Shown: positions 52,984-61,705, counted from the stretch's first letter. The stretch: DNA of 64,000 nt from Paraclostridium dentum (GCF_012922555.1 NZ_WIPK01000001.1:186001-250000); one strand, 5' to 3'. The notes: generated by a model from the sequence alone, not told the origin. Program-made: numbers and translations.

Positions 52984-55530
52984 ATGAACTTAAATTGTAT
53001 AACAGGAAATAATGACCATTTATATAAACATATAAAACAAAGCTTTTATAAAGCTAAAAGTATAGATATTATAGTATCTTTTCTTATGGAAAGCGGGGTC
53101 AAGCTATTAAGAAAAGACTTAGAAGAAATATCAAATAAAAATATACCAATAAGAATTTTAACAGGGAATTATTTAAATATAACTCAACCATCAGCACTAT
53201 ATCTTATAAAAGATATACTAGGTGATAATGTAGATTTAAGATTTTATAATGACACAAAAAGGAGCTTCCATCCCAAAGCTTATATATTTGAATATGAAGA
53301 TGGAGGAGAAATATTTATAGGATCTTCAAATTTATCAAAATCAGCACTAACTGAAGGGATAGAATGGAATTACCGTATAGATCAATATAAAAATATAGAT
53401 GACTATAAATATTTTAAAGGTATGTTTGAAGATTTATTTTACAATGAATCAATTATAGTAAATGATCAAGAGTTAGAGACTTACTCAAAAACATGGAAAA
53501 GACCTAAGGTATATTCTAATATAGGTGTAGATGAGTTTAAAAAGGATGTAAAAGAAAAAAATAATGTATTGAGTATATTTGAGCCAAGAGGTGCACAAAT
53601 AGAAGCTTTGTATGAACTTAGAAAAACTAGAGAAGCTGGAAATGATAAGGGATTAGTAGTAGCAGCTACAGGCATAGGAAAGACATATTTAGCGGCTTTT
53701 GATAGTAGAGAGTTTAATAGAGTATTATTTATCGCACATAGAGAAGAAATATTAAAACAAGCTTATGAAACATTCAAGACCATAAGAATAGATAAGCGAA
53801 TAGATAAAAATATAGTGGTAGTTGATAACAATATAGAAAGTTATGATTATCTACAAAACAAAAAAGAAACACCGTTAAAGGTATCTGAAAATATAGAGAT
53901 TGAAGATTATAAAAGATGTGAAGAAGAGTTTAATATGGGCTTTTTTATGAACTCTCAGAGAGATACTAATAAAGATATTATTTTCGCATCTGTACAAAGC
54001 TTAGGTAAAGAATCGTATTTAAATGAAGATTATTTTGAACGAGACTATTTTGACTATATAGTTGTAGATGAGTTTCACCATGCAGTATCAAATAACTATC
54101 AAAATATAATTAATTATTTTGAACCTAAGTTTATGTTAGGTCTTACGGCTACTCCAGAGAGGTTAGATAATAAAGATGTTTTTAGTGTATGTGACTACAA
54201 CACAGTTTATGAAGCTACTTTAAAAACTGCAATTGATAAAGGTTGGCTAGTTCCTTTTAGATACTATGGAATATATGATGAAAGTGTAAATTATGATGAA
54301 GTAGAGTATAAGAATGGAAAATACAGCACAAAGGAATTACAAGAAGCTTTGAGCATAAATAAAAGAGCAGATTTAATATTTAATCATTACAAAAAATATA
54401 AATCATCTAGGGCGTTAGGGTTCTGTACAAGTAAATCTCATGCAGAATTTATGGCTAAATATTTTAATGAACAAGGGATACCTTCATGTGCAGTATATAG
54501 TGGAAGTGAAGGAGAATATAACGAGGATAGAAATATAGCTTTAAATAAGCTAAGAGATGAAGAATTAAAAGTTATATTTTCAGTTGATATGTTTAATGAA
54601 GGGTTAGATGTTAAAAGTATAGACATGGTTATGTTTTTAAGACCTACAGAGTCACCAACTATATTTTTACAACAATTAGGAAGAGGACTTAGAAAAGATA
54701 AAAATAAAAAGTATTTAAATGTATTAGATTTTATAGGTAACTATAAAAAGGCTAATTTAGTACCATATCTTCTAATAGGTGAAAATAAAGTAAATGCATC
54801 ATCAAATAGAAATATGCCTTCGGAGGAAGATTTCCCTGAAGATTGTTTTATAGATTTTGATTTTAGGCTTGTGGATATTTTTGAAAGAATGAGAAAAGAA
54901 AATCAAAAGGTAAAAGACAAGATAACTGAAGAGTATTTTAGAATTAAGTCATATGTAGGACATAGACCATCTAGGTTAGATATATTTACTTATGCTGAAG
55001 ATGAGATATACATAAATATAAAAGGTAAGAATGATATATTTAAAGACTACTTAGTGTATTTACAAGAGATAGGTGAAATAACTGATGCTGAAAAAGTTTT
55101 AAAAGACTCATTTGCAGGAGAGTTTTTAAATATGGTAGCAACTACAGGGATGCAAAAGTTTTATAAAATACCTATATTATCAGCTTTCTATAATAATGGA
55201 AATGTTAAAGCTAAAGTTAGTGATAGTGATTTAAATGAATCTTTTATTAGTTTTTATAAATCAGGAACTAATAAATATTTTATTATGAAAGATAAAGATA
55301 TAAAAGATGAAAAAGCTATATACACTGATAAGTTTATAAATAATGCAAAGAAAAATCCTATAGATGCCTTTTTAAAAACTAGTAGTGAATATTTTTATAT
55401 GGAAGAAGATATGTTTTGTTTAGATAATCGTATGTTAGAGTTTTTAGATAATGATATCTTTATTAAGGAGTTTAAAGATTGTATAGATTATAGATTGAAA
55501 AAGTTTTATAAAGATAAATTTGAGAAGTAA
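52984..55530 (+). CDS. PLD-nuclease-like / SF2 helicase / DUF3427 protein
   Basis: This 848-residue protein joins three parts. Residues about 1-180 are a phospholipase-D-like domain with FHPKAYIF and GSSNLSKSALTEG, the two halves of an H-x-K site. Residues about 205-640 are a superfamily 2 helicase with AATGIGKTYLA (motif I), VVDEFHH (motif II), GLTATPERL (motif III) and QQLGRGLRK (motif VI). Residues about 660-848 match the DUF3427 region found in such helicases. The ATG at 52984 follows AAAGGGGAG. The layout suggests DNA or RNA processing in damage repair or phage defence; no experimental role is known to me. The neighbours act on nucleotides. Confidence 0.88.
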   Translation: MNLNCITGNNDHLYKHIKQSFYKAKSIDIIVSFLMESGVKLLRKDLEEISNKNIPIRILTGNYLNITQPSALYLIKDILGDNVDLRFYNDTKRSFHPKAYIFEYEDGGEIFIGSSNLSKSALTEGIEWNYRIDQYKNIDDYKYFKGMFEDLFYNESIIVNDQELETYSKTWKRPKVYSNIGVDEFKKDVKEKNNVLSIFEPRGAQIEALYELRKTREAGNDKGLVVAATGIGKTYLAAFDSREFNRVLFIAHREEILKQAYETFKTIRIDKRIDKNIVVVDNNIESYDYLQNKKETPLKVSENIEIEDYKRCEEEFNMGFFMNSQRDTNKDIIFASVQSLGKESYLNEDYFERDYFDYIVVDEFHHAVSNNYQNIINYFEPKFMLGLTATPERLDNKDVFSVCDYNTVYEATLKTAIDKGWLVPFRYYGIYDESVNYDEVEYKNGKYSTKELQEALSINKRADLIFNHYKKYKSSRALGFCTSKSHAEFMAKYFNEQGIPSCAVYSGSEGEYNEDRNIALNKLRDEELKVIFSVDMFNEGLDVKSIDMVMFLRPTESPTIFLQQLGRGLRKDKNKKYLNVLDFIGNYKKANLVPYLLIGENKVNASSNRNMPSEEDFPEDCFIDFDFRLVDIFERMRKENQKVKDKITEEYFRIKSYVGHRPSRLDIFTYAEDEIYINIKGKNDIFKDYLVYLQEIGEITDAEKVLKDSFAGEFLNMVATTGMQKFYKIPILSAFYNNGNVKAKVSDSDLNESFISFYKSGTNKYFIMKDKDIKDEKAIYTDKFINNAKKNPIDAFLKTSSEYFYMEEDMFCLDNRMLEFLDNDIFIKEFKDCIDYRLKKFYKDKFEK

Positions 55531-55577
55531 AAATCATATAAAGTTTGAGTTTTGATGAAAGTAGAAAGGAGCAAAGT

Positions 55578-55940
55578 ATGAGTTGTATATTTTGTGATAT
55601 GGAAAATTATGTTTTAGAAAATGATTTGGCTTATGCTATATTTGACAAGTTTCCAGTAAATAAAGGGCATATGTTATTCATTCCTAAAAGACATGTGAAA
55701 GACTTCTTTGATATAACTAACGAGGAAAGAGAAGCTATTTTTAAACTTGTAGATGAAGGAAAGAAGTTATTAGATGAAAAGTATTCACCAGATGGATATA
55801 ATGTAGGGGTTAACTGTGGAGAAGTTTCGGGACAAACTGTGATGCATGTTCATGTACATCTAATTCCAAGGTATTTTGGAGATACTAATTGCCCAAAAGG
55901 TGGAGTAAGAGGGGTAATACCTGAAAAAATGAAGTATTAA
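55578..55940 (+). CDS. HIT-family nucleotide hydrolase
   Basis: This 120-residue histidine-triad protein has the signature HVHVHLIPR (near residue 94) and the N-terminal CIFCDME pair of Cys. It resembles the Ap4A- or AMP-conjugate-hydrolysing HIT proteins. The ATG at 55578 follows AAAGGAG, 47 bp after the helicase stop, so the two are probably one transcript. Confidence 0.9.
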   Translation: MSCIFCDMENYVLENDLAYAIFDKFPVNKGHMLFIPKRHVKDFFDITNEEREAIFKLVDEGKKLLDEKYSPDGYNVGVNCGEVSGQTVMHVHVHLIPRYFGDTNCPKGGVRGVIPEKMKY

Positions 55941-55952
55941 TAAAATTGGCGA

Positions 55953-56025
55953 AGGATAAATATATAAGTTTTATCGACCTTTAAAGCATCTTTATAGCTT
56001 TGGGAGAAAAACTTATATTTTATCC
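55953..56025 (-). repeat. terminator-embedded repeat, copy 11 (reverse orientation)
   Basis: The reverse complement reads TTTTTCTCCC, AAAGC-loop-GCTTT, AAA, GGTCGA, T, AAAA, matching copy 1. The outer stem is GGATAAATATATAAGTTTT (55954-55972) with 56007-56024. It lies between convergent genes. Confidence 0.82.
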
Positions 56026-56048
56026 GAAGCACTAAACTGCTTATGCAT

Positions 56049-56087
56049 AATACCCCTATATCGTAAAGCTCGACATAGGGGTATTAA
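56049..56087. terminator. bidirectional terminator hairpin, part of a duplicated unit
   Basis: AATACCCCTATATCG pairs with CGACATAGGGGTATT (one A-C position). The same hairpin is found again at about 58037-58073. Confidence 0.75.
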
Positions 56088-56097
56088 TTTTAAAATT

Positions 56098-56571
56098 TTA
56101 GTTATTAACTATATAAACTTGAAAATTAAAAACTTCAATTTCATTAAAATCCAACATTAACTCATAATTACCATTTTTATCAACATCATTCAATAAAATA
56201 GAATTGTTTTTAGGAATTTGAGTTTTGTTATATACATATTTTTCAGTAGAATTATCCTTTAACATTATTGTAATAGGGTATTCTGTTTCGGTATTTATCT
56301 TTAAAGATTGACCTTTTTTTAAATCAATATTAAATGCTTTTTTAGATCCTGAATCCAAACCACCTTTAGCTTCTTCTTGAAGAAATGATATACTATTTTC
56401 CCCTTTATTAGACCGATCTTTTAAGTTAGAATTAACTTCTAAAATTTGAATCTCTTTATTTATAGAAGTAGTTTTAGTTTCAGACTCTGATGAGCTTGAC
56501 TTTGTATTAGCGCATCCTACATTAAGTAAAAGTAATACTCCAATTAAACTTAGTATTTTAATTAATTTCAT
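56098..56571 (-). CDS. lipoprotein of unknown function
   Basis: This 157-residue protein has a type II signal peptide with the lipobox LNVGC (Cys20) and a Ser/Thr/Glu-rich linker. A beta-rich C-terminal domain follows (about 85-157; FNIDLKKGQSLKINTETE, YELMLDFNEIEVFNFQVYIV), which recalls small carbohydrate- or membrane-proximal beta sandwiches. The family is not recognised. AAGGGGAG precedes the ATG. It is bracketed by the two copies of a 130-bp duplicated unit together with the next gene. Confidence 0.78.
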   Translation of the reverse strand: MKLIKILSLIGVLLLLNVGCANTKSSSSESETKTTSINKEIQILEVNSNLKDRSNKGENSISFLQEEAKGGLDSGSKKAFNIDLKKGQSLKINTETEYPITIMLKDNSTEKYVYNKTQIPKNNSILLNDVDKNGNYELMLDFNEIEVFNFQVYIVNN

Positions 56572-56843
56572 GAAAACTCCCCTTTAATAAATTTTATATA
56601 ATGTCTTTTCAGATTAACAACTAAGGGAACTTATGTCAATAAAGATATAAATTGAATAATTAAAAATTAATTATTCAGTTTATATAGGCACATTTATAGA
56701 ATATAAGAATTATATTAGTTGAGTATTAGAAAATAACACGATGTCAAAAAATGGAATAAAATGTATTTTAAAAGTTCTTTTAAATTTTATGCAAATGATG
56801 TTAAAATGTTTGAGGACAAAAAATATGGAGGTTTTGCATAAAT

Positions 56844-57905
56844 ATGAAAAAAAGGTTTGTAGTATTAGCATCAGCACTTATGATTATAGCTCAACCATTT
56901 GTAGTAGATGCACATTCAGGAAGAACTGATTCATCTGGGGGTCATAGAGACAACAAAAACAAGTCTGGGTTAGGATCATATCACTATCATTGTGGAGGAT
57001 ACCCAGCGCACTTACACACAAATGGATGTCCTTATACAGGAGGATCAAGTGATAGTTCTTCATCATCTCAAGGAGGAAGCAGCTCAAATTCTCAAAGCAA
57101 TGGCAGTTCCAAAGCTCAAGTACCAAGTGGACCATCAAGACAAAGTATAATTGAAAAAGGTTCAAATGAAGGTTATAATGATGGGTATAATATGAGGGAT
57201 AGTAGGGAGTACTCATACTCAGGTAGTTATGAATCGGATTATCAAGAGGCATACAGAGAGGCTTTTTATAAGGGTAAAGAAAAGTTAGAAAAAGAGGAAA
57301 GTGAAGCAAAAGAAAAGGGTTATAATGATGGTAAATCAAATAATTACGACAATGTATATGTGCAAGAAACAGTTGTAAAATCATACAAAGAAAACTTTGA
57401 TAAGGGAAACAAAGAATATAAAGATGAAAAAATAGCTGAATATAAAGAGCTTGGAAAAAATGATTGTGAGAATAATATAAAAGATAGAAACTTTGAATCA
57501 GGGGTGGATTCTGAGTTTATAGATGCATATAAAAAGTCATATGAAGATACATATACAAATATAAAAAATGAAGAACATAAAGCTATTGGTTATAAAAACG
57601 GAATTATAAATAAGTATAATAATAAAATAGATTCAAAATATAAAGCTAGCTATGATGAAGGATTTAATATAGGGAAAGACGATAGGTCTAAAGTACTAGA
57701 GGACAGTTTTAACCAAGGTTATGAAGGTGAAGCATTAAAGTTTGATGAGAAATTTAATCCAATAAAATCAGATATAGAAAAGCAGTACAATGCAGGGGAA
57801 AAAGAAAGTAAAAAAGATTTAGCTATGGGACTTGGAGGAACAGCTGTTGTAGGTGTTGCTGGAGTTGTAGCACTTAAGAAGATTAAAAAGAAGAAAAGCA
57901 GTTAA
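56844..57905 (+). CDS. YHYH-domain surface protein with C-terminal membrane anchor
   Basis: This 353-residue protein has a signal peptide (cleavage near residue 23, VVDAH) and a YHYH domain (about 24-66; HSGRTDSSGGHRDNK, SYHYHCGGYPAHLH, NGCPY) that may bind a metal. A Ser-rich linker precedes a long charged region (about 100-320) of diverged repeats built on G-Y-N-D-G, Y-K-x-S-Y and similar. A C-terminal hydrophobic helix with a Lys tail (GGTAVVGVAGVVAL, then KKIKKKKSS) anchors it. GGAGG lies before the ATG. The function is unknown. Confidence 0.82.
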   Translation: MKKRFVVLASALMIIAQPFVVDAHSGRTDSSGGHRDNKNKSGLGSYHYHCGGYPAHLHTNGCPYTGGSSDSSSSSQGGSSSNSQSNGSSKAQVPSGPSRQSIIEKGSNEGYNDGYNMRDSREYSYSGSYESDYQEAYREAFYKGKEKLEKEESEAKEKGYNDGKSNNYDNVYVQETVVKSYKENFDKGNKEYKDEKIAEYKELGKNDCENNIKDRNFESGVDSEFIDAYKKSYEDTYTNIKNEEHKAIGYKNGIINKYNNKIDSKYKASYDEGFNIGKDDRSKVLEDSFNQGYEGEALKFDEKFNPIKSDIEKQYNAGEKESKKDLAMGLGGTAVVGVAGVVALKKIKKKKSS

Positions 57906-57949
57906 TAAACATTTGAAATTATAAATTTAAAGCATGTGTATGCTAAAGT

Positions 57950-58073
57950 TTATAAGTTTAATCGACCTTTAAAGTATCTTTTATATTTGGGAGAAAAACT
58001 TATATTATATCCGAATCACTAAACTGCTGAATGCATACCCCCCTATATCGTAAAACTCGACATAGGGGTTATT
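57950..58073 (-). repeat. terminator-embedded repeat, copy 12, plus second hairpin
   Basis: The sequence aligns with 55953-56087 almost throughout, including the CACTAAACTGCT spacer and the CCCCTATATCG hairpin. The repeat core is more decayed than copy 11. Confidence 0.78.
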
Positions 58074-58111
58074 ATTATTAGAAAATCCAATTACTATAAA
58101 AATAATTATTT

Positions 58112-58121
58112 TTTCGACAAG
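58112..58121 (-). promoter_or_regulatory. Spo0A-box-like site
   Basis: TTTCGACAAG is the reverse complement of CTTGTCGAAA, a good match to the 0A-box TGTCGAA with flanks, 88 bp before the next gene. Confidence 0.4.
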
Positions 58122-58208
58122 AAAAGGCAATTTTTTTATGAATGATATGATATATTATTTGAGTACTAATATGCAATTATTAATATTTATAGGTAAAAGG
58201 AGAAATAA

Positions 58209-58808
58209 ATGAAAGACAGAATCAAAGAATTTTTAAGAAACAACAAAGCGTTAGTTATAGTTGGAGTGGTGTGCTTTATATTAGGGATAGGAGTAGCACC
58301 AAAGGGGATAAGTGAAGATGAATACAACAAAGTAAAATCTAACTATGAAACGACTAAAAGTGAATTAGATAATTCTAAAAAAACTATAACTGAGTTACAG
58401 GGAAAAGTTAAAGAAGCAGAGCCATTTTTCAAGATGGATAATGCTGAAAAAGAAGCTATGAAAATTGAATCTGAGAAAAAAGAAGCGGAACTTAAAGCAG
58501 AGCAAGAAAGAGTAGCAAAAGAAAAGAAACAAGCTGAGTTAGATGCTAGAAGTGTAACATTGGGGAATGGTACATATTTAGTAGGTAAGGATATACCAGA
58601 AGGGGTATATGACTTAACAGCAGTTAAAGGTGGAGGAAACGTACAATCTTCAGACTTTAAAGTAAACTTAATAATGGGAGTTAACGGAAGTTCAGACTTC
58701 TACCAAAGGGAGCAACAAAATGTAGCATTAAGAGATGGAGCAACTATAAATTTAAAAAGTGTAACTGTTAAATTTGTTCCAGATGATGAGTATGTTATAA
58801 AAAAATAA
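58209..58808 (+). CDS. membrane-anchored coiled-coil protein with C-terminal beta domain
   Basis: This 199-residue protein has an N-terminal membrane segment (about 14-30) and a coiled coil (about 40-115, rich in Glu/Lys). A C-terminal domain (about 117-199) of the sort G-T-Y-x-V-G-x-D-I-P-E-G-V-Y-D-L is often seen in small Firmicute lipoproteins and exported proteins. AAAGGAG precedes the ATG. The role is unknown; a Spo0A-like box upstream hints at growth-phase control. Confidence 0.75.
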   Translation: MKDRIKEFLRNNKALVIVGVVCFILGIGVAPKGISEDEYNKVKSNYETTKSELDNSKKTITELQGKVKEAEPFFKMDNAEKEAMKIESEKKEAELKAEQERVAKEKKQAELDARSVTLGNGTYLVGKDIPEGVYDLTAVKGGGNVQSSDFKVNLIMGVNGSSDFYQREQQNVALRDGATINLKSVTVKFVPDDEYVIKK

Positions 58809-58870
58809 TTAAAAGTAATACAAAAAATTATAAATGGGGATTTATAAGCGGAAATTAATAATATAAATTA

Positions 58871-58995
58871 AAAAAAGGTGTATACCAAAATTATAAAAGG
58901 ATAAATATATAAGTTTTATCGACATTTAAAGCATTTTTATAGCTTTGGGAGAAAAACTTATATATTTATCCGAAACTTTGGGATACACCTTTTTT
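58871..58995 (-). repeat. terminator-embedded repeat, copy 13, inside an outer terminator stem
   Basis: The repeat core lies in a perfect 19-bp stem (58899-58917 with 58953-58971). Outside this is a second stem, AAAAAAGGTGTATACC (58871-58886) with GGGATACACCTTTTTT (58980-58995, one mismatch), which alone would be a normal bidirectional terminator for the convergent genes. Confidence 0.88.
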
Positions 58996-58999
58996 ACGT

Positions 59000-60163
59000 T
59001 TAAACAAATAATATTAAATAAACTATTGGAATTGTAATTATAAGTCCTAATACATTATAAAATGTAAAATATTTTAAATAAGTAGAGCTATCATCTTTAA
59101 ACTCATTAGTATAAATCTTATATGAAATAACACTAGCCAAAGAGGCTATAAGAGTACCCATACCTCCAATATTCACACCAAGTAATAGTTCTTTAAAGTT
59201 ATTTGTAAATCCAGATAAAAGCATAGTAGCTGGAACATTACTTATAACCTGACTAGATAGTATTGAAGTTATAAAAGTAGACTTAGGGCTATTTAAAATA
59301 CCCATCATAAAACTTCTAATAGAATCCATTGTAGAAATATTTCCTATAAATATGAAAAATCCTATAAATGTAAGAAGTAATGAATAATCAATTTGTGTTA
59401 GTAATTTTTTATTTAATATAAGTACAGTTAATATAGTTATAATAAATGCTAGTCTATAGTCTACTATGTGAAAAACAGATAAAAGTATAATAGCAAATAA
59501 TATAGAAAAGAAAATTACATCTTTTTTATTTTCAATTTTTACATCTTCTAAGTCTAAATCTAACTTTATTTTTTTACTTTTTAATATGATAACACTTAAA
59601 AACAGTACAGATAAAATTACCAAAGGAGCAGTTATCTTAAAAAAGTCACTAGGATCTAAATTATAAAAAGAGTATATAAATAGATTTTGAGGATTACCCA
59701 TAGGAGTAAAACTACTTCCTAGATTTGCAGCAAGTGTTTGTAAAATAACTATTTTTAACACATTAATATCTGACTTTTTAGCAACCACTATACTAAGAGG
59801 AACAAAGGTAATAAGTGCTACATCATTTGTGACTACCATTGATGCTAAAAAAGTTATAAACACAAGTGAAAATGATATTGACGTATAAGTACTACATTTT
59901 CTTAATAATGATATAGCGATGCTATCTAAGACTTTAAGTTCCTTAAAAGCTGCAACAACTACCATAAGATTAAATAGTAGTATTAAAACTTTAAAATCAA
60001 TATACGATAATTTTGGACTAGATATAAAAGAAGTTATAATTGCTAAAGAAACTGAAAGTATTAGTACTATTTCTTTTTTTATAAAGTTTTTAAAATTATT
60101 TTTATTAGAGTTATGATTATCAATTATTGGAATTGATAGTTCTTGGTTGTTATTATTAAGCAT
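59000..60163 (-). CDS. SLC13/ArsB/NhaD-type anion permease
   Basis: This 387-residue membrane protein has about ten to eleven hydrophobic segments of the ion transporter superfamily (CitMHS/ArsB/NhaD). The motif TNDVALITFVPLSIVVAKKS in the first half, GSSFTPMGNPQNLFIYSFY in the re-entrant region and SNVPATMLLSGF in the second half are characteristic. The substrate (dicarboxylate, sulfate, arsenite) is not determined; there are no linked ars genes. GGGAG precedes the ATG. Confidence 0.85.
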   Translation of the reverse strand: MLNNNNQELSIPIIDNHNSNKNNFKNFIKKEIVLILSVSLAIITSFISSPKLSYIDFKVLILLFNLMVVVAAFKELKVLDSIAISLLRKCSTYTSISFSLVFITFLASMVVTNDVALITFVPLSIVVAKKSDINVLKIVILQTLAANLGSSFTPMGNPQNLFIYSFYNLDPSDFFKITAPLVILSVLFLSVIILKSKKIKLDLDLEDVKIENKKDVIFFSILFAIILLSVFHIVDYRLAFIITILTVLILNKKLLTQIDYSLLLTFIGFFIFIGNISTMDSIRSFMMGILNSPKSTFITSILSSQVISNVPATMLLSGFTNNFKELLLGVNIGGMGTLIASLASVISYKIYTNEFKDDSSTYLKYFTFYNVLGLIITIPIVYLILFV

Positions 60164-60294
60164 TTAAAATCTCCCTATATGTTTTTCCTACCTTAAAAGA
60201 TTTTACAATAGAAGCTTATTTTTATCTATAAGTAAAATTAAAAAATATCATAAAAAATTATAATTTAGGACATCATATACTTAATGAAAGATAC

Positions 60295-60417
60295 GTCTAA
60301 AAAATGACAATAGTCTGAAAATTGACGTTATAAAAATTAAATCTAAAAAACAAGTAAAATAGCCATTAATAGAATGTTTTTGTTAGATGTATTAAAAAAA
60401 CACGTCTGTTTATTGAC
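60295..60417 (+). promoter_or_regulatory. three direct repeats upstream of a sigma-54 promoter (candidate enhancer)
   Basis: GTCTAAAAAATGAC (60295-60308), GTCTGAAAATTGAC (60313-60326) and GTCTGTTTATTGAC (60404-60417) share GTCT-N6-TGAC, itself a partial dyad GTC-N8-GAC. They lie about 130-255 bp before the -24/-12 promoter, where activator sites are normally found. The rest of the 500-bp gap 60164-60669 is AT-rich without a larger gene. Confidence 0.55.
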
Positions 60418-60546
60418 TTTTTGACAAGTTTAGAATAAATTACACAAAATTTTATGAATAAATAGATTCAAGTACAAATATATATAAAATACCAAAGATT
60501 TGAAAGATTTCAACGATTTAAAATTTTATTGTTAATAAAAGAACAA

Positions 60547-60563
60547 GTGGCACAATACTTGCT
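60547..60563 (+). promoter_or_regulatory. sigma-54 promoter of the TauE/SafE gene
   Basis: GTGGCACAATACTTGCT has TGGCAC and TTGCT with GG and GC exactly ten bases apart, an almost ideal -24/-12 promoter. Confidence 0.88.
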
Positions 60564-60605
60564 TTTTTAAAAGGTATTAGGCTTTTACAGGGGGTGAAAG
60601 TTAAA

Positions 60606-60677
60606 ATGAGCCGACTCAAGAATGTGATGATTAAGGGGAAAAAACAAGTATATATTAGGGGGTTCAACTATGATTAA
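60606..60677 (+). CDS. possible 23-residue leader peptide overlapping the transporter start
   Basis: An ATG at 60606, nine bases after GGGGTG, begins a 23-codon frame (MSRLKNVMIKGKKQVYIRGF, then NYD) whose stop at 60675-60677 overlaps the first codons of the transporter. It could couple translation; it could also be chance. Confidence 0.35.
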   Translation: MSRLKNVMIKGKKQVYIRGFNYD

Positions 60678-61545
60678 CGTAATAAGAGTTTTACTAGGCG
60701 TATTTACAGCTTTCTTTGGATTTTCATACTTCAAGGATATAGCAAAAGCAAAATCAGAAAACAACTTTGAAGATGTATCAGCAGGTAAAGCAGTAGCAAC
60801 AGGTTTTGTAACAGACTTTTTTGATACACTGGGAATAGGATCTTTTGCACCAACAGTTGCAATGTTTAATGCTTTAAAGATGAATATATCAGATAGATTA
60901 ATACCTGGTACATTAAATGTATGTCATACTATACCAGTTGTTTTGGAAGCATTTATATTTACAACTGTTATAAAGGTAGATCCAGTAACTTTAATATGCT
61001 TAATAGGAGCAGCTGTAGTAGGTTCATACCTTGGAGCTGGAGTTATAGCTAAGATGGATGAACGTAAGATACAAATTATAATGGGAATTGCATTAGCAAT
61101 AACTGCACTTTTAATGTTATTAGCTCAATTAGGATTAATGCCTGGAGGCGGAACTGCTACAGGATTAAGTGGAGCAAAATTAGTTATAGGAATAATAGGT
61201 AATTTTATATTAGGAGCACTAATGACTGCAGGTGTTGGATTATATTCTCCATGTATGGCTATGGTTTACTTCTTAGGAATGTCACCAGACGTTGCTTTCC
61301 CTATAATGATGGGATCTTGTGCAATGTTAATGCCAGTTGCAAGTACTAAGTTTATAAAAGAAGGAGCTTATGCTAAGAAAACTTCATTCTTTATAACAAT
61401 AGGTGGAGTTGTAGGAGTATTTATAGCTGCATTTATAGTTAAGAGTATGCCAATTGATATACTAAAATGGGTAGTTATAGTAGTTATAACTTACACTTCT
61501 ATATCAATGTTAAAAAAAGCATTTAAACCTGAAAGAGCAGAATAA
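60670..61545 (+). CDS. TauE/SafE-family membrane transporter
   Basis: This 291-residue protein with eight or so membrane segments is of the sulfite/sulfonate exporter family (DUF81, TSUP). GFVTDFFDTLGIGSFAPT, the inverted partner AGVGLYSPCMAMVYFLGMSP and LGAGVIAKMDERKIQ are typical. The substrate is not determined; sulfur compounds or small organic anions are known for relatives. AGGGGGG precedes the ATG. Expression should depend on sigma-54 and an activator that is not adjacent. Confidence 0.88.
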   Translation: MINVIRVLLGVFTAFFGFSYFKDIAKAKSENNFEDVSAGKAVATGFVTDFFDTLGIGSFAPTVAMFNALKMNISDRLIPGTLNVCHTIPVVLEAFIFTTVIKVDPVTLICLIGAAVVGSYLGAGVIAKMDERKIQIIMGIALAITALLMLLAQLGLMPGGGTATGLSGAKLVIGIIGNFILGALMTAGVGLYSPCMAMVYFLGMSPDVAFPIMMGSCAMLMPVASTKFIKEGAYAKKTSFFITIGGVVGVFIAAFIVKSMPIDILKWVVIVVITYTSISMLKKAFKPERAE

Positions 61546-61558
61546 TTTAATATAATAA

Positions 61559-61592
61559 AAAAGAAAGTGATTTTTATCGCTTTCTTTTTTTG
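61559..61592 (+). terminator. terminator after the TauE/SafE gene
   Basis: GAAAGTGAT pairs with ATCGCTTTC (one G-U), flanked by A and T runs. Confidence 0.85.
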
Positions 61593-61705
61593 TATTAAAA
61601 TTTATAACTAGAAAAACTTAAAATCTATTGATATTATCATTATGAATACAAGTAAACTATATAATAGATAATATAGGTAAATATTAAAGTTAAAGGGGAA
61701 AAATA

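Noticed and set aside
30075-58995. The hairpin family as classic REP elements of a RAYT transposase
   Set aside because: GTAG occurs in the core, but on the 3' side of the hairpin and within a stem, not as the unpaired 5' tetranucleotide. No transposase gene is in the window.
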